The position numbers were made by a program, and so were the translations under genes. 64,000 nucleotides of DNA, taken from positions 56,755 through 120,754 of the forward strand of contig CAZZNE010000008.1 in the NCBI GenBank assembly GCA_964655525.1, written 5' to 3'. The DNA is from DLAJ01 sp964655525. Its GTDB lineage: Bacteria > Bacillota > Clostridia > Lachnospirales > Lachnospiraceae. Below are positions 1 through 9,005 of the stretch, one piece after another. Under the pieces are notes generated by a model. The model made no database searches and was not told the DNA's origin. It saw nothing but the letters and a program-made list of their open reading frames with translations. The stretch's first letter is position 1. Each line of letters begins with the position of its first letter.

Positions 1-2565
1 CTGATAAAATCCGTCAAGCTCCCTGCCCGCTTTGACAAACATGGTCCCGATCGGCTGACGGTTCTTGATATTGGCGGTATTACGCGCCGCGCGTCCCATC
101 ACGACAAGCTCTAATACCTCCTCCATATCCGCCTCCAGCTTCGCATCGATCATCGAATCATCCGCTGTCGGGAAATCACACAGATGAATGCTCTCCGGCG
201 CAGACGCGTCAATACTGCACACCAGATTGCGGTAGATTTCCTCCGTCATAAACGGCACCATCGGCGCGGCACATTTCGCGATCGTCACAAGCGCGGTATA
301 AAGCGTCATATACGCGTTGATCTTATCCTGCTCCATGCCTTTTGCCCAAAAACGTTCGCGGCTTCTTCTGACATACCAGTTGCTCATTTCATCCACAAAG
401 TTATCAAGCACCTTTGCCGCCTCGGGAATGCGGTAATTGTCCAAATGCTCATCCACCTCGCGGATCGCTGTATTCAGTTTCGAGAGCAGCCACTTATCCA
501 TGACCGGAAGCTTATCATATTCCAACTGATATTTCGTCGCGTCAAACTGATCAATATTCGCATAAAGGACAAAAAATGCATAGGTGTTCCACAAGGTTCC
601 GAGGAATTTGCGCTGTCCCTCCTGAACCGCTTTTCCGTGAAAACGATTCGGCAGCCACGGTGCGGAATTGATATAGAAATACCAGCGGATCGCATCGGCT
701 CCGTAGGTCTCAAGCGCCTCAAACGGGTCGATTGCATTTCCCTTGGACTTGCTCATTTTCTGTCCGTTCTCATCCAGCACAAGACCGAGCACGATCACGT
801 TTTCATAGGGTGCCTTGTCAAACAACAAGGTAGACTCCGCCATCAGCGAATAAAACCATCCGCGCGTCTGATCGACCGCTTCGGAAATAAACTGCGCCGG
901 GAACTGCGACTCAAATAATTCTTTATTTTCAAACGGATAATGATGCTGCGCAAACGGCATGGCGCCGGAGTCAAACCAGCAGTCAATGACCTCAGGAACG
1001 CGCTTCATCGTCCCTCCGCACTTCGGACAGGTGCAGGTGATCTCATCCACATACGGCCTGTGCAGCTCGACAGTGCGCGCCGCCGGATTACCGCTTAACT
1101 TTTCTAATTCCTCACGAGATCCGACCGATTCCTGATGGCCGCAGCCGCCGCACTCCCACACATTGAGCGGCGTTCCCCAGTAACGATTACGCGAAACGCC
1201 CCAGTCCTGAATGTTCTCCAGCCAGTTACCGAACCGCCCCTCACCGATGGAGGGCGGAATCCAGTTGACCGTCTGATTATTGCGCACAAGCTGATCTCTG
1301 ACTGCTGTCATTTTAATAAACCATGATTCACGCGCATAATAGATCAGCGGCGTATCACAGCGCCAGCAGAACGGATAATCATGCTCAAACTTCGGCGCGT
1401 CAAACAGCTTACTTTCCTTGTCGAGATCCTTCAGGATTTCAGGGTCTGCTTTTTTCACAAACAATCCCGCATACGGCGTCTCCTCCGTCATATTTCCTTT
1501 TCCGTCCACAAACTGTACGAAAGGAAGATCGTATTTTCTCCCCACCTGCGCATCGTCCTCACCGAACGCCGGCGCGATATGAACAATACCCGTACCGTCC
1601 GTCATCGTAACATAGGAATCACAGGTCACATAGTGCCCCTTCTTATGCTGCTTTTCCGCCACATCCGCCGCACACTGGAATAACGGCTCATATTCCTTGT
1701 ATTCCAAATCTTTTCCGCTATAGGTTTCCAGCACTTCATAAGCCGGAGCGCCTTCTTCTGCAAGCGAACCAAGCACCTGATCCAAAAGCGCCTGTGCCAT
1801 ATAGTAGGTGTAGCCGTCCGCCGCCTTCACCTTGCAGTAGACTTCCTCGGGGTTGACACAGAGTGCAACATTGGACGGAAGCGTCCACGGCGTCGTCGTC
1901 CATGCCAGGAAATAAGCGTCCTCGCCCTTTACCTTAAAACGCACGACCGCCGAGCGCTCCTTTACGGCTTTATAGCCCTGCGCCACTTCATGGGAGGAAA
2001 GCGGCGTCCCGCAGCGCGGGCAGTACGGCACGATCTTAAAGCCCTTGTACAACAGCCCCTTATCCCAGATCTGCTTTAAAGCCCACCACTCGGACTCAAT
2101 AAAATCGTCATGATAAGTGACATACGGTTCATCCATGTCCGCCCAAAAGCCGACCGTCTCAGAGAAATCCTCCCACATGCCCTTATATTTCCATACGGAC
2201 TCCTTGCACTTTGAGATGAACGGATCCAGACCATATGCTTCAATCTGATCTTTTCCATCAATACCGATCCGTTTTTCCACCTCCAGTTCCACCGGAAGAC
2301 CATGTGTATCCCAGCCCGCTTTACGAGGAACCATATACCCCTTCATCGTGCGGTAACGCGGAATCATATCCTTGATCACGCGCGTCAGCACATGCCCGAT
2401 ATGCGGCTTTCCGTTCGCCGTCGGCGGTCCGTCGTAAAACGTATAGGTTGGCCCGTCTTTGCGTCCCTCCATTGATTTGCGGAAAACGTCATGCTCTTTC
2501 CAAAATTTGCTGACTTCCTTTTCACGTTCCACAAAATTCAGATCCGTTGTTACTTTTTGATACAT
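1..2565 (-). CDS. ileS: Isoleucyl-tRNA synthetase (partial, C-terminus off window)
   Basis: Charges tRNA-Ile with isoleucine in the cytoplasm. About 855 residues are visible; the C-terminal part lies beyond base 1. The class I signatures are intact: a PHIGHV motif near residue 55 (about bases 2390-2405) and KMSKSKGN near bases 745-770. Zinc-type CPRCG and CPKCGG clusters are present, and the tRNA-editing domain lies between the two halves of the Rossmann fold. Motifs such as DWGVSRNRYWGTPLNVW look like the 'eukaryote-like' type 2 IleS, a group known for natural tolerance to mupirocin; that placement is from memory of the family. The start at 2565 (MYQKVTTDLNF) follows a GAAAGGAGC ribosome binding site. 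Expression is controlled by the T-box leader immediately upstream. Confidence 0.97.
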   Translation of the reverse strand, partial: MYQKVTTDLNFVEREKEVSKFWKEHDVFRKSMEGRKDGPTYTFYDGPPTANGKPHIGHVLTRVIKDMIPRYRTMKGYMVPRKAGWDTHGLPVELEVEKRIGIDGKDQIEAYGLDPFISKCKESVWKYKGMWEDFSETVGFWADMDEPYVTYHDDFIESEWWALKQIWDKGLLYKGFKIVPYCPRCGTPLSSHEVAQGYKAVKERSAVVRFKVKGEDAYFLAWTTTPWTLPSNVALCVNPEEVYCKVKAADGYTYYMAQALLDQVLGSLAEEGAPAYEVLETYSGKDLEYKEYEPLFQCAADVAEKQHKKGHYVTCDSYVTMTDGTGIVHIAPAFGEDDAQVGRKYDLPFVQFVDGKGNMTEETPYAGLFVKKADPEILKDLDKESKLFDAPKFEHDYPFCWRCDTPLIYYARESWFIKMTAVRDQLVRNNQTVNWIPPSIGEGRFGNWLENIQDWGVSRNRYWGTPLNVWECGGCGHQESVGSREELEKLSGNPAARTVELHRPYVDEITCTCPKCGGTMKRVPEVIDCWFDSGAMPFAQHHYPFENKELFESQFPAQFISEAVDQTRGWFYSLMAESTLLFDKAPYENVIVLGLVLDENGQKMSKSKGNAIDPFEALETYGADAIRWYFYINSAPWLPNRFHGKAVQEGQRKFLGTLWNTYAFFVLYANIDQFDATKYQLEYDKLPVMDKWLLSKLNTAIREVDEHLDNYRIPEAAKVLDNFVDEMSNWYVRRSRERFWAKGMEQDKINAYMTLYTALVTIAKCAAPMVPFMTEEIYRNLVCSIDASAPESIHLCDFPTADDSMIDAKLEADMEEVLELVVMGRAARNTANIKNRQPIGTMFVKAGRELDGFYQ

Positions 2566-2599
2566 GTTCGTGCTCCTTTCAAAAAAAACTAAATTCGTT

Positions 2600-2735
2600 G
2601 TCTGCAATTAACAGTTTGCGTCTCGCAAGCCCTTTCGTTTTGAACGCTTCGATAATCGAGCAGGGAAGTTTTCTTCCCCTGTTCGACGCGCGGGGTGCGT
2701 GCTGCAAAGCAGCAATATACATTACGCACCCCTGC
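2600..2735 (-). repeat. Two long hairpins between T-box terminator and ileS
   Basis: After the attenuator the leader contains a strong hairpin (about 2677-2738) whose CGCGCAGGGGTGCGT arm pairs with ACGCACCCCGCGCG around an inner GCTGC/GCAGC stem. A second hairpin (about 2656-2685) pairs ACAGGGGAAG with CTTCCCTGCT. Neither belongs to the T-box consensus. They may affect mRNA stability or be mobile hairpin repeats; the function is unknown. Confidence 0.6.
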
Positions 2736-2737
2736 GC

Positions 2738-2777
2738 GTAAAAAAGACTCCGCCCTGTAACAGGACGAAGTCTTTAT
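2738..2777 (-). terminator. T-box attenuator terminator
   Basis: On the minus strand AAAGACTTCGTCCTG pairs with CAGGGCGGAGTCTTT around a TTA loop and is followed by a T run. Its 5' arm shares TTCGTCCT with the antiterminator, as expected of a T-box switch. Confidence 0.9.
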
Positions 2778-3058
2778 TCGTTCACCACCTCTTACAACAT
2801 ACGACCGCCCGGCATGCGGGATTGGGAAACGAGTTCGCAATCATTCTCCCAGCCATGCGCAGCATCGGCTTATATGGTCTCCCGTAACGCCGGAGATGCG
2901 TCAGCGTTTACTTACCCTAAGGTTTTCAAGCTGCGACTCGAAAGTGATATTCCCTTTGCCCGTACTCATACCGGTCTTCCACCTTCACCGGCTCGCTGCC
3001 ACTTTCCGAACAAAGCTACTGTCTTTGTCAACGTCTTTGTGATCAATCATCATTTTCT
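2744..3058 (-). promoter_or_regulatory. T-box riboswitch leader of ileS (Ile specifier)
   Basis: The transcript upstream of ileS contains T-box landmarks. Stem I carries the run AGCCGGTGAAGGTGGAAGA and a specifier loop GGAATATCACTTTC, in which ATC (2946-2948, minus strand) is an Ile codon. Near 2770-2800 an antiterminator can form: AGG-UGGUGA-ACGAA pairing with UUCGU-CCU, with a UGGU bulge able to pair with the ACCA end of tRNA-Ile. The competing terminator is at 2744-2777. The bulge reads UGGUGA rather than the usual UGGNACC, so this is a slightly divergent element. Uncharged tRNA-Ile should favour read-through into ileS. Confidence 0.9.
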
Positions 3059-3065
3059 CAGCGCT

Positions 3066-3095
3066 ATTATAATGCGCTTTTTTATTTTTTGTCAA
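3066..3095 (-). promoter_or_regulatory. Sigma-A promoter of ileS T-box transcript
   Basis: On the minus strand TTGACA (3090-3095) and TATAAT (3066-3071) are both perfect hexamers, separated by 18 bases. Transcription should start near 3058, just before the T-box stem I. It lies directly behind the stop codon of the preceding gene. Confidence 0.88.
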
Positions 3096-3098
3096 GTC

Positions 3099-4820
3099 TT
3101 AGGAAAAATCAAACGTATTGTAGATCTCGCCCGTCAGGCAATCCATAACCTCTACCTCATTATTACCGCCGTAAAGCTCGACATAAATCAGTCCGTCCGT
3201 CACCTCAAAATAGTAGAAGCTGTGATCGCAGATGATGCTGTCCGGAATCGTTTCCATATTCGCATCATTTAAGTATTCCTCAATATCAAGCTTGTGTACC
3301 TCTGTTCCGTTCGCCGCAGAATAATAGATAGATCCTTCCGCATAGTAAATATCCTGATTTAAGTCAAAATCCATCAAATCCTCTGCGATCAGCTCATAGG
3401 CGCTGCCGTCCTCCGTCGTCAAAAGCATATCTCCGTCAGGCGTGTTGAACGCGAAGAAGATATAGCCTCCGACATCAAATGCTGTCAGACAGCTGAGATT
3501 ATTCAGCCCATAATCGGAAAGCGCAAATAACGTGTGCTTATCGCTGCCGTCAAGCTTCATTTTGCACATCGTATGATCGTCGATACGCTCATAATAAATA
3601 TATCCGTCTAAAATATAATAGTAGCCGAGCGAATCCTGATCGATCTTTTCATTGCTTCCCGTTACCGGATCATAACAATACAGCTCATAGTAATCATCAT
3701 AATTATCGTAATAGATCAAACCCTCATAATACGAGAATGCGCACACCTGCGTTCCGTTTAAGAGCTGCTCCGGCTCAGAGCCGTTTTTCAATTTGATCTT
3801 CCAAAATGAGTAAGTGTTCGTATCCGAATCTCTCGACGTAAAATACACATCTTCGCCAATCACTGCAAAGTATCTGACGTCATAATCCACAAGTGAATAT
3901 GCTTCCTGTGTGTCCGCATAGACAAGATTATAGTCGTCCCACTGATTATTCTTGATCAGAATATAGCTTTCGCCATAATAGCCTGTAAAGGAAGCACGGT
4001 AATCCGTCATGTCACCCTGCACGGCAAACCCCGGATCGAACTCCGGCACATCCGGCTCGTCTGTCGGTTCCGGTGTCGGCTCGTCTGTCGGCTCCGGTGT
4101 CGGCTCGTCCGTCGGTTCCGGTGTCGGTGTCACTTCCTCCCTCGGTGCGGATGTCGGTCCTGCCGCAAGCGAACCGATACCGTCTTCCGGCTCATTATCC
4201 TTCTTCAGCACAATGCCGACAATAATCCCTACGATCGCAACAAAGATCACCGCGATCGCAGCGACGACTGCGCCAAGCTTTTTCTTATTCTGCTTCTGCT
4301 GCTGCTGATAACCGGGACCGCCCGCGCCATAACCGTAAGTCGGATTGGGATAGCCGCCCGGCTGGTTCATCCCAAAGCCTTGATTCATGTTCATGTCGCC
4401 GCCCGCGCCCATGCCATAACCCTGATTCATGTTCGGCTGGTTCACCCCAAAGCCCTGATTTGCATTCATGTCGCTGCCCGCACCCATGCCATAGCCCTGA
4501 TTCATGTTCGGCTGGTTTATCCCAAAGCCCTGATTCGTATTCATGTCGCTGCCCGCGCCCATGCCATAGCCTTGATTCATGCTCATGTCGCTGCCCGGTT
4601 GGTTCATCCCAAAGCCCTGATTCATGTTCGGCTGGTTCATCCCATAACCCTGATTCATGTTCATGTCGCCCTGCTGATTCACGCCATAGCCTTGATTCGC
4701 ATCGGCTGCCTGAAACGGCTGTGTCACATCACTCGGCTGATTTACTCCAAAGCCCTGATTCATGCTGTACGGATTCTGCCCTTCCGGCTGCCCGTTCAGC
4801 GGATTGTTATTATCCTGCAT
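3099..4820 (-). CDS. Membrane protein: Asn/Gly/Met repeats, one TM helix, DUF5050-like sensor domain
   Basis: 573 residues, function unknown. Residues ~1-165 are low complexity, with tandem degenerate units of the form MNQGYGMNQP / MNQGFGMGAGSDMN. A short basic QQQQKQNKKK stretch is followed by one transmembrane helix (~residues 180-205, VVAAIAVIFVAIVGIIVGIV). Then comes a TPEPTDEP spacer repeated about three times, then a ~330-residue extracellular domain rich in Tyr and Asp with repeated short beta motifs (YYDNYDDYY, IYYERIDD), resembling DUF5050 beta-propeller-like domains. The topology suggests a cytoplasmic low-complexity tail with the folded domain outside. The start at 4820 follows AGGGAGGAAGT; an in-frame ATG at 4859 has no such site. 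A weak promoter (TGGAAA, 16 bases, TATTAT) lies near 4965-4995. The repeats give frequent GC-rich iterations in the DNA at 4320-4760. Confidence 0.85.
   Translation of the reverse strand: MQDNNNPLNGQPEGQNPYSMNQGFGVNQPSDVTQPFQAADANQGYGVNQQGDMNMNQGYGMNQPNMNQGFGMNQPGSDMSMNQGYGMGAGSDMNTNQGFGINQPNMNQGYGMGAGSDMNANQGFGVNQPNMNQGYGMGAGGDMNMNQGFGMNQPGGYPNPTYGYGAGGPGYQQQQKQNKKKLGAVVAAIAVIFVAIVGIIVGIVLKKDNEPEDGIGSLAAGPTSAPREEVTPTPEPTDEPTPEPTDEPTPEPTDEPDVPEFDPGFAVQGDMTDYRASFTGYYGESYILIKNNQWDDYNLVYADTQEAYSLVDYDVRYFAVIGEDVYFTSRDSDTNTYSFWKIKLKNGSEPEQLLNGTQVCAFSYYEGLIYYDNYDDYYELYCYDPVTGSNEKIDQDSLGYYYILDGYIYYERIDDHTMCKMKLDGSDKHTLFALSDYGLNNLSCLTAFDVGGYIFFAFNTPDGDMLLTTEDGSAYELIAEDLMDFDLNQDIYYAEGSIYYSAANGTEVHKLDIEEYLNDANMETIPDSIICDHSFYYFEVTDGLIYVELYGGNNEVEVMDCLTGEIYNTFDFS
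4320..4760 (-). repeat. Coding tandem repeats (MNQGYGMNQP-like units)
   Basis: Degenerate units of roughly 30-60 bases, reading CATGAATCAGGG(T/C)TATGG on the minus strand, encode the Asn/Gln/Gly/Met-rich tail. Near-identical longer blocks at about 4380-4570 suggest expansion by slippage or unequal recombination. Confidence 0.85.
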
Positions 4821-5209
4821 ACTTCCTCCCTGTTCCGGACGGGGTTCATTCACGCGCATACGCGCCGCTTATGTATCCTGCCATCGCTTCCGCCCTTTTT
4901 CGATACCTGAACAATCTTTCCTCGTTCTATATTTATTTGTGATCAAAACGTGTTACTTTTATAATAGCATGTTTTTTTATAATTTCCATCACTTTTTTAC
5001 TGATTTTGCGTAATTAACAAAATTTTTCCTGATTTTACTTCCCGATATTTCCATTATTTTCCATTTACCTTAAGGAATGCGCCTGAAGATCGCGCTTCAT
5101 CTTATGGTTGAATCAAAATTTGTTTTTTATCATAGTATAAGGCTACTTTTTTTACAAATAATAGTATCAGCAAAAATGACTATTTGGGATAAACGGAGGT
5201 TTTATTTCT
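4821..5209. other. Divergent intergenic region, AT-rich
   Basis: The gap lies between the repeat protein (minus) and spoVT (plus). It holds likely promoters for both genes and no convincing coding sequence. Its central part (4930-5050) is strongly AT-rich. No repeat or RNA element was recognised. Confidence 0.6.
5109..5138 (+). promoter_or_regulatory. Putative spoVT promoter (forespore sigma type or sigma-A)
   Basis: GAATC (5110-5114), 16 bases, CATAGTA (5131-5137) resembles the sigma-G/sigma-F pattern, which fits spoVT being forespore-expressed in Bacillus. The same stretch can be read as a sigma-A promoter, TTGAAT, 18 bases, TAGTAT. The sequence alone does not decide between them. Confidence 0.5.
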
Positions 5210-5752
5210 ATGAAAGCAACGGGAATCGTAAGAAGAATAGATGATCTTGGGCGGGTGGTGATCCCGAAGGAAATCCGCCGTACGCTCCGCATCCGTGAGA
5301 GCGATCCGCTTGAAATCTTTACAGACCATGAAGGCGAAATTATATTAAAAAAATATTCCCCCATCGGAGAGATTGGTGATTTCGCCAAACAGTATGCGGA
5401 CTCCTTAGCCGCGGTTTCGGGACATACAGCGTTTGTCACGGACAGAGACCAATTCATCGCAAATGCAGGCGGCGGCAAAAATCTGCTCGGCAAGCCGATC
5501 AGCAAGCAGCTGGAAGAAAAAATGGATCATCGCGAAACAATGATTGCATCAAAGGGTGAGAGGAGTTATATTATAATAGGAGAGGGCGCAGAAGAATATC
5601 AGCATGTCGCACTGACCCCCATCATCTGTGAAGGAGATGTGATCGGTTCGGTCATATTGGCAGATACCGACGGGAAAGCAAAGATGGGTGAGGCAGAACA
5701 GAAAATGATCCTCTCCGCAGCAGGATTCTTAGGAAAGCAGATGGAGCAGTAA
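5210..5752 (+). CDS. spoVT: Stage V sporulation protein T, AbrB-family regulator
   Basis: Transcription factor that tunes forespore gene expression late in sporulation. 180 residues, the normal SpoVT length. Residues 1-50 form the AbrB-type swapped-hairpin DNA-binding domain (GIVRRIDDLGRVVIPKEIRR), and residues ~60-178 form the GAF-like effector domain. A strong ribosome binding site, ACGGAGG, precedes the ATG. It is transcribed apart from its minus-strand neighbour and is followed 19 bases later by a VanZ-like gene that may share the transcript. Confidence 0.95.
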   Translation: MKATGIVRRIDDLGRVVIPKEIRRTLRIRESDPLEIFTDHEGEIILKKYSPIGEIGDFAKQYADSLAAVSGHTAFVTDRDQFIANAGGGKNLLGKPISKQLEEKMDHRETMIASKGERSYIIIGEGAEEYQHVALTPIICEGDVIGSVILADTDGKAKMGEAEQKMILSAAGFLGKQMEQ

Positions 5753-5771
5753 CGCTCCCTTCGTTCGGATC

Positions 5772-6464
5772 ATGAAAAAATGGTATCATATTGCGGCAAT
5801 CACCTTCGTGTTTATGATCGTGGCAGCAGGACTGTATATTGATCTGAATCCGTCGTATACAATGGGTGGCAGGCAGAAGCTTTTGATGTATGCCACCCCT
5901 ATTTTTGTGCTGTTTCTGGATATGGCATACCGCATGAGGCATGCACAGACAACGACAGAAAAAACGGCGATCCGCCGCCGCGCCTATGTGCAGATGTTCC
6001 TCATTTACGTGATCGCCGCCGCAACGCTTCTTTTCCTTAAAAGTTCTTTCCGCCGCGCGTTTGTGGACCGCAATATCTGGCAGGCAGAGCCGTTTACAAA
6101 AGAGCATTTTGAAATGTATTGCAATCTGAAACCATTCCGTTCGATCGCCATGTACATGCGCGCGTATCGCAACCAAAACATGTCCGTCAGGCTGATCGCT
6201 GCAAATTTGTTGGGAAATCTTGTCGCAGCCATGCCCTGCGCCATATTTCTTCCTGTGATCTGGCCGCGCACACAGACAAAATGGCGGTATTTTCTGCCGA
6301 CAATGATCCTGTCCGTGGTGATCGTGGAAACCATTCAGTTCCTGACGATGGTAGGGCAGGCGGATATTGATGATGTGATCTTAAACGTTGCCGGCGCCTG
6401 CCTCATCTTCGCGTATCGACCGCTTCTACAGCATTCTGAGCAGCTTCGGGAATGGTTTTACTAG
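5772..6464 (+). CDS. VanZ-family membrane protein
   Basis: 230 residues with five or so hydrophobic segments: residues 5-22, 35-50, 75-92, 140-165 and 175-215. The order and the C-terminal TMVGQADIDDVILNVAGACL stretch match the VanZ-like family, where D-x-DD-x-x-x-N-x-x-G is the conserved core. VanZ from Tn1546 gives low-level teicoplanin resistance, but most chromosomal relatives have no known role. It lies 19 bases after spoVT and may be co-transcribed. It converges on the SGNH lipoprotein gene with only 14 bases between their ends. Confidence 0.85.
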   Translation: MKKWYHIAAITFVFMIVAAGLYIDLNPSYTMGGRQKLLMYATPIFVLFLDMAYRMRHAQTTTEKTAIRRRAYVQMFLIYVIAAATLLFLKSSFRRAFVDRNIWQAEPFTKEHFEMYCNLKPFRSIAMYMRAYRNQNMSVRLIAANLLGNLVAAMPCAIFLPVIWPRTQTKWRYFLPTMILSVVIVETIQFLTMVGQADIDDVILNVAGACLIFAYRPLLQHSEQLREWFY

Positions 6465-6478
6465 CCGTTCCGTCATCC

Positions 6479-7858
6479 TTACTGCGCCACCATCAGACCG
6501 AGTATCGTAAACAAATCCCCTGTGGAATCGGCTGCCTTTCTGATCTCCACGGTGTGCTGCTCCACGCCATCTCCCACAAAAACCTCGCGCGCATCCGCAC
6601 AATTTCCCCATCCTCCCGAAAAATCGGCATTTAGGGTCGCCACGCGCTCACCGTCAACCAGTACATCAAACTGACCGCTCAGACCATCAACCGTCTTATG
6701 ATAAAGGATTCCCAGCCTTTCAAAGCTCGCCTCAAAAACAATACCGCCTTCTCCCGACTCGCATGTCCAGTCATTCGGAAACGGCTGAAAGATGCTGCTC
6801 TCGGTAAAACTGCCAAATTCTGTCGGCGTGATCGTCTCCCGATCCAAAAGAGATGCGTTTATGTAGCATTCCCTTGTCACGGCGTCCACCGCAAAATCCT
6901 GCGGCTCCGGCAGCTCATTTCTCTGCGCATACACCGCGTTTAAGTATTTCCACAAAATCTCACCCGTGATCGCATGACCAAGCGCCGACGGATGCACCTC
7001 ATCGCCCGAGAGCTGCTTTGCGGTGTAAACCTCCTGCGACATCATATCCTGAATGAGACTCGTGTAGCTGACCATCGGCAGCTTATAGTTAAAGCCGATC
7101 AGCACATGCTGACTGATGGCCGTTGCGCCGTTCGTCTGTCCCATAAAAAGAAGCATGGCTGCCGGATGATGATCGGCAAGCAGAATGCGGCGCACCAGAT
7201 TATCATAGGTTGTTTTGTAGGTAAGGGAGTCGCCGTCATTTACGGAAAACTCCACCAGCACAAGATCCGGGGAAAAATCCAATACATCTTTTTGTACCCT
7301 GTGAACCCCGATATAAGAATCCGTCGCCCCAATTCCTGCGTTGATAAATGTAAACTCCGTATCCGGAAACGTCTGCTCCCACCACGAAAAATAAATATCT
7401 GCATAACACCTCTTGGGCGAAACCTGACTGTCGTCCGTGCCGTTTGAGATCGTCCCCTGCGTGATGGAGCCTCCGATGCAGGCGATCGTCACCGGTTCTC
7501 CCGATTCTGCCTTGCGCATGACTGCCGCCAGCGCTGCGTCATCGCAGCTTCCCCATTGATCGGCGGATAAATACAGCTCCTCGGACACATAATCGGTCGG
7601 GGGCGCCTGCATGCCGTCTAAATCAGCTGCTGCCGTCTGGTCCGCAGCGTCTCCCTGTCCGTCCGTTTCTGTTCCGTCCGCGACATCGCTCCCCTGACCA
7701 TCACCTTCCGCTCCGTTGCTTTCCTGTCCGTCCGTTTCCGCCCCGTTTTGTCCCGCCGTCTGCGCGTCATCCTGATTTCGATTCTCCCCGCCGTCTGCGC
7801 CGCAGCCGGCAATCAGCAGGGCCGCCAACAGTACGCAGCACCATTTCTTTTTTCTCAT
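6479..7858 (-). CDS. SGNH/GDSL-family lipoprotein esterase
   Basis: 459 residues. A lipoprotein signal peptide ends in LLIAGC, so the mature protein is anchored outside the membrane. Residues ~25-80 are a low-complexity Gly/Asp/Gln linker. The SGNH fold follows: block I ACIGGSITQG (nucleophile Ser), block II NAGIGATDS, block III FSVNDGD (Asn), and block V DEVHPSALGH with the catalytic Asp-His. The last ~130 residues look like a beta-rich accessory domain. Relatives remove acetyl groups from polysaccharides, which fits the nearby xylosidase and pentose genes, though the substrate cannot be read from sequence. Start chosen at the ATG opening the MRKKKW signal peptide; an upstream in-frame ATG at 7897 would add a poor N-terminus. 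Confidence 0.88.
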   Translation of the reverse strand: MRKKKWCCVLLAALLIAGCGADGGENRNQDDAQTAGQNGAETDGQESNGAEGDGQGSDVADGTETDGQGDAADQTAAADLDGMQAPPTDYVSEELYLSADQWGSCDDAALAAVMRKAESGEPVTIACIGGSITQGTISNGTDDSQVSPKRCYADIYFSWWEQTFPDTEFTFINAGIGATDSYIGVHRVQKDVLDFSPDLVLVEFSVNDGDSLTYKTTYDNLVRRILLADHHPAAMLLFMGQTNGATAISQHVLIGFNYKLPMVSYTSLIQDMMSQEVYTAKQLSGDEVHPSALGHAITGEILWKYLNAVYAQRNELPEPQDFAVDAVTRECYINASLLDRETITPTEFGSFTESSIFQPFPNDWTCESGEGGIVFEASFERLGILYHKTVDGLSGQFDVLVDGERVATLNADFSGGWGNCADAREVFVGDGVEQHTVEIRKAADSTGDLFTILGLMVAQ

Positions 7859-7983
7859 AAGATAAACCCGCCTTTTCCCTTTCATTATCAAAAGCATTTA
7901 TCCTATTATATAATAGCTCCATGAGCAAGCGCAAATACTTTCGTATGATCCTGATCATTCCCTGGGTCTGATCTTATCCGTTA

Positions 7984-8958
7984 TCACTTATTTGGGACAT
8001 TTTCGTCTTCATCCCTATCCTGGTCTTCTTCCTTATCACAGACGGCATGTATGATAATACTTGCAATGCCGCAGAGGATACCGCCGACCGCGAACGAGAT
8101 CCATGAGATGTTCCAATGTCCCGTATAATCCCGCCAATTTCCGGTCCACATTCCGCCCGGTGTTCCCCAAAAGCCCCACACAAGAAACACACAGGTCGCG
8201 ATCAGCATGATCACACCGCAGACTGCGCCCGTCAATTTCCCTGTCTTATTCTTACTGTCCGCACGGGCATTTTCTTTATTGTAGTCCTCTACATGGTAGA
8301 TGCTGCGCCGTATACCGAAAAAAATAAAAATGCCGACCCCCAGCGCAACCATCGCAAGAAAGCTCGCTCCTGCTGCGTTTGAATAAATGACTCTGTCATA
8401 GGCATCGTCAATATAGGAGGAGACGATCAGACCGATCAAGATCAGCCCGACGCCTGCCGCAACCGCCCATGAGAAAATGCGATCCGCCCGCTCTATTTCC
8501 TTTTCTGAATAAATCGGCTGTATTTTCGAATGCTTTTTGACATAGCGGGAATGCTCCATACCCGACACGATCAGGGTGATCACCGAGACTGTCACAATCG
8601 TCAAAAAGAACGCTCCCATAAAAGCTTCCGACGCAATCCCGTCCAAAAGAGAGATCACCGCCATCGCCATGATGATCGCAGGAATCGAAAGCGCCATTTG
8701 AATACTGAATATCTTCATATGCCGGACAAAACCTTTCGCCTCCTCCTCATGATGCTCCTCGACGCTGCCCCTTAAAAGTTCGTCCATGCTCACCCGATAG
8801 CGCTCGCAGATTTTTAAGAGCGTATCCATTTCCGGAAAGCTCGCGCCGCTTTCCCATTTCGATACGGACTGCCGCGTCACATCGAGCTCCTCTGCCAACT
8901 GTTCCTGTGTCAGCCCATTTCTTGTTCTGATGCTTTGTAAATTCTGTGCAAAATTCAT
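7984..8958 (-). CDS. XRE-family regulator fused to a membrane domain
   Basis: 324 residues. Residues 1-65 are a classic Cro/C1 helix-turn-helix (RTRNGLTQEQLAEELDVTRQ). The remainder has about six transmembrane segments (residues ~85-105, 110-130, 165-185, 200-220, 245-265, 285-305), so the DNA-binding head is tethered to the membrane. Such one-component sensors often answer envelope stress or antimicrobial peptides, but no ligand is evident. Several ATGs are clustered at the start; the one at 8958 has the best spacing from AAGGAGG. The upstream region contains repeated CAACTC half-sites that could be its own operator. Confidence 0.85.
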   Translation of the reverse strand: MNFAQNLQSIRTRNGLTQEQLAEELDVTRQSVSKWESGASFPEMDTLLKICERYRVSMDELLRGSVEEHHEEEAKGFVRHMKIFSIQMALSIPAIIMAMAVISLLDGIASEAFMGAFFLTIVTVSVITLIVSGMEHSRYVKKHSKIQPIYSEKEIERADRIFSWAVAAGVGLILIGLIVSSYIDDAYDRVIYSNAAGASFLAMVALGVGIFIFFGIRRSIYHVEDYNKENARADSKNKTGKLTGAVCGVIMLIATCVFLVWGFWGTPGGMWTGNWRDYTGHWNISWISFAVGGILCGIASIIIHAVCDKEEDQDRDEDENVPNK

Positions 8959-9005
8959 TTTCATCATCCCTCCTTATGGGCTCCATTCTAGCCGCGCACG
9001 GATGT

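Noticed and set aside
4009..4942. Ser/His-rich plus-strand frames over the repeat protein
   Set aside because: Translations of the antisense of the MNQGYG and TPEPTDEP repeats.
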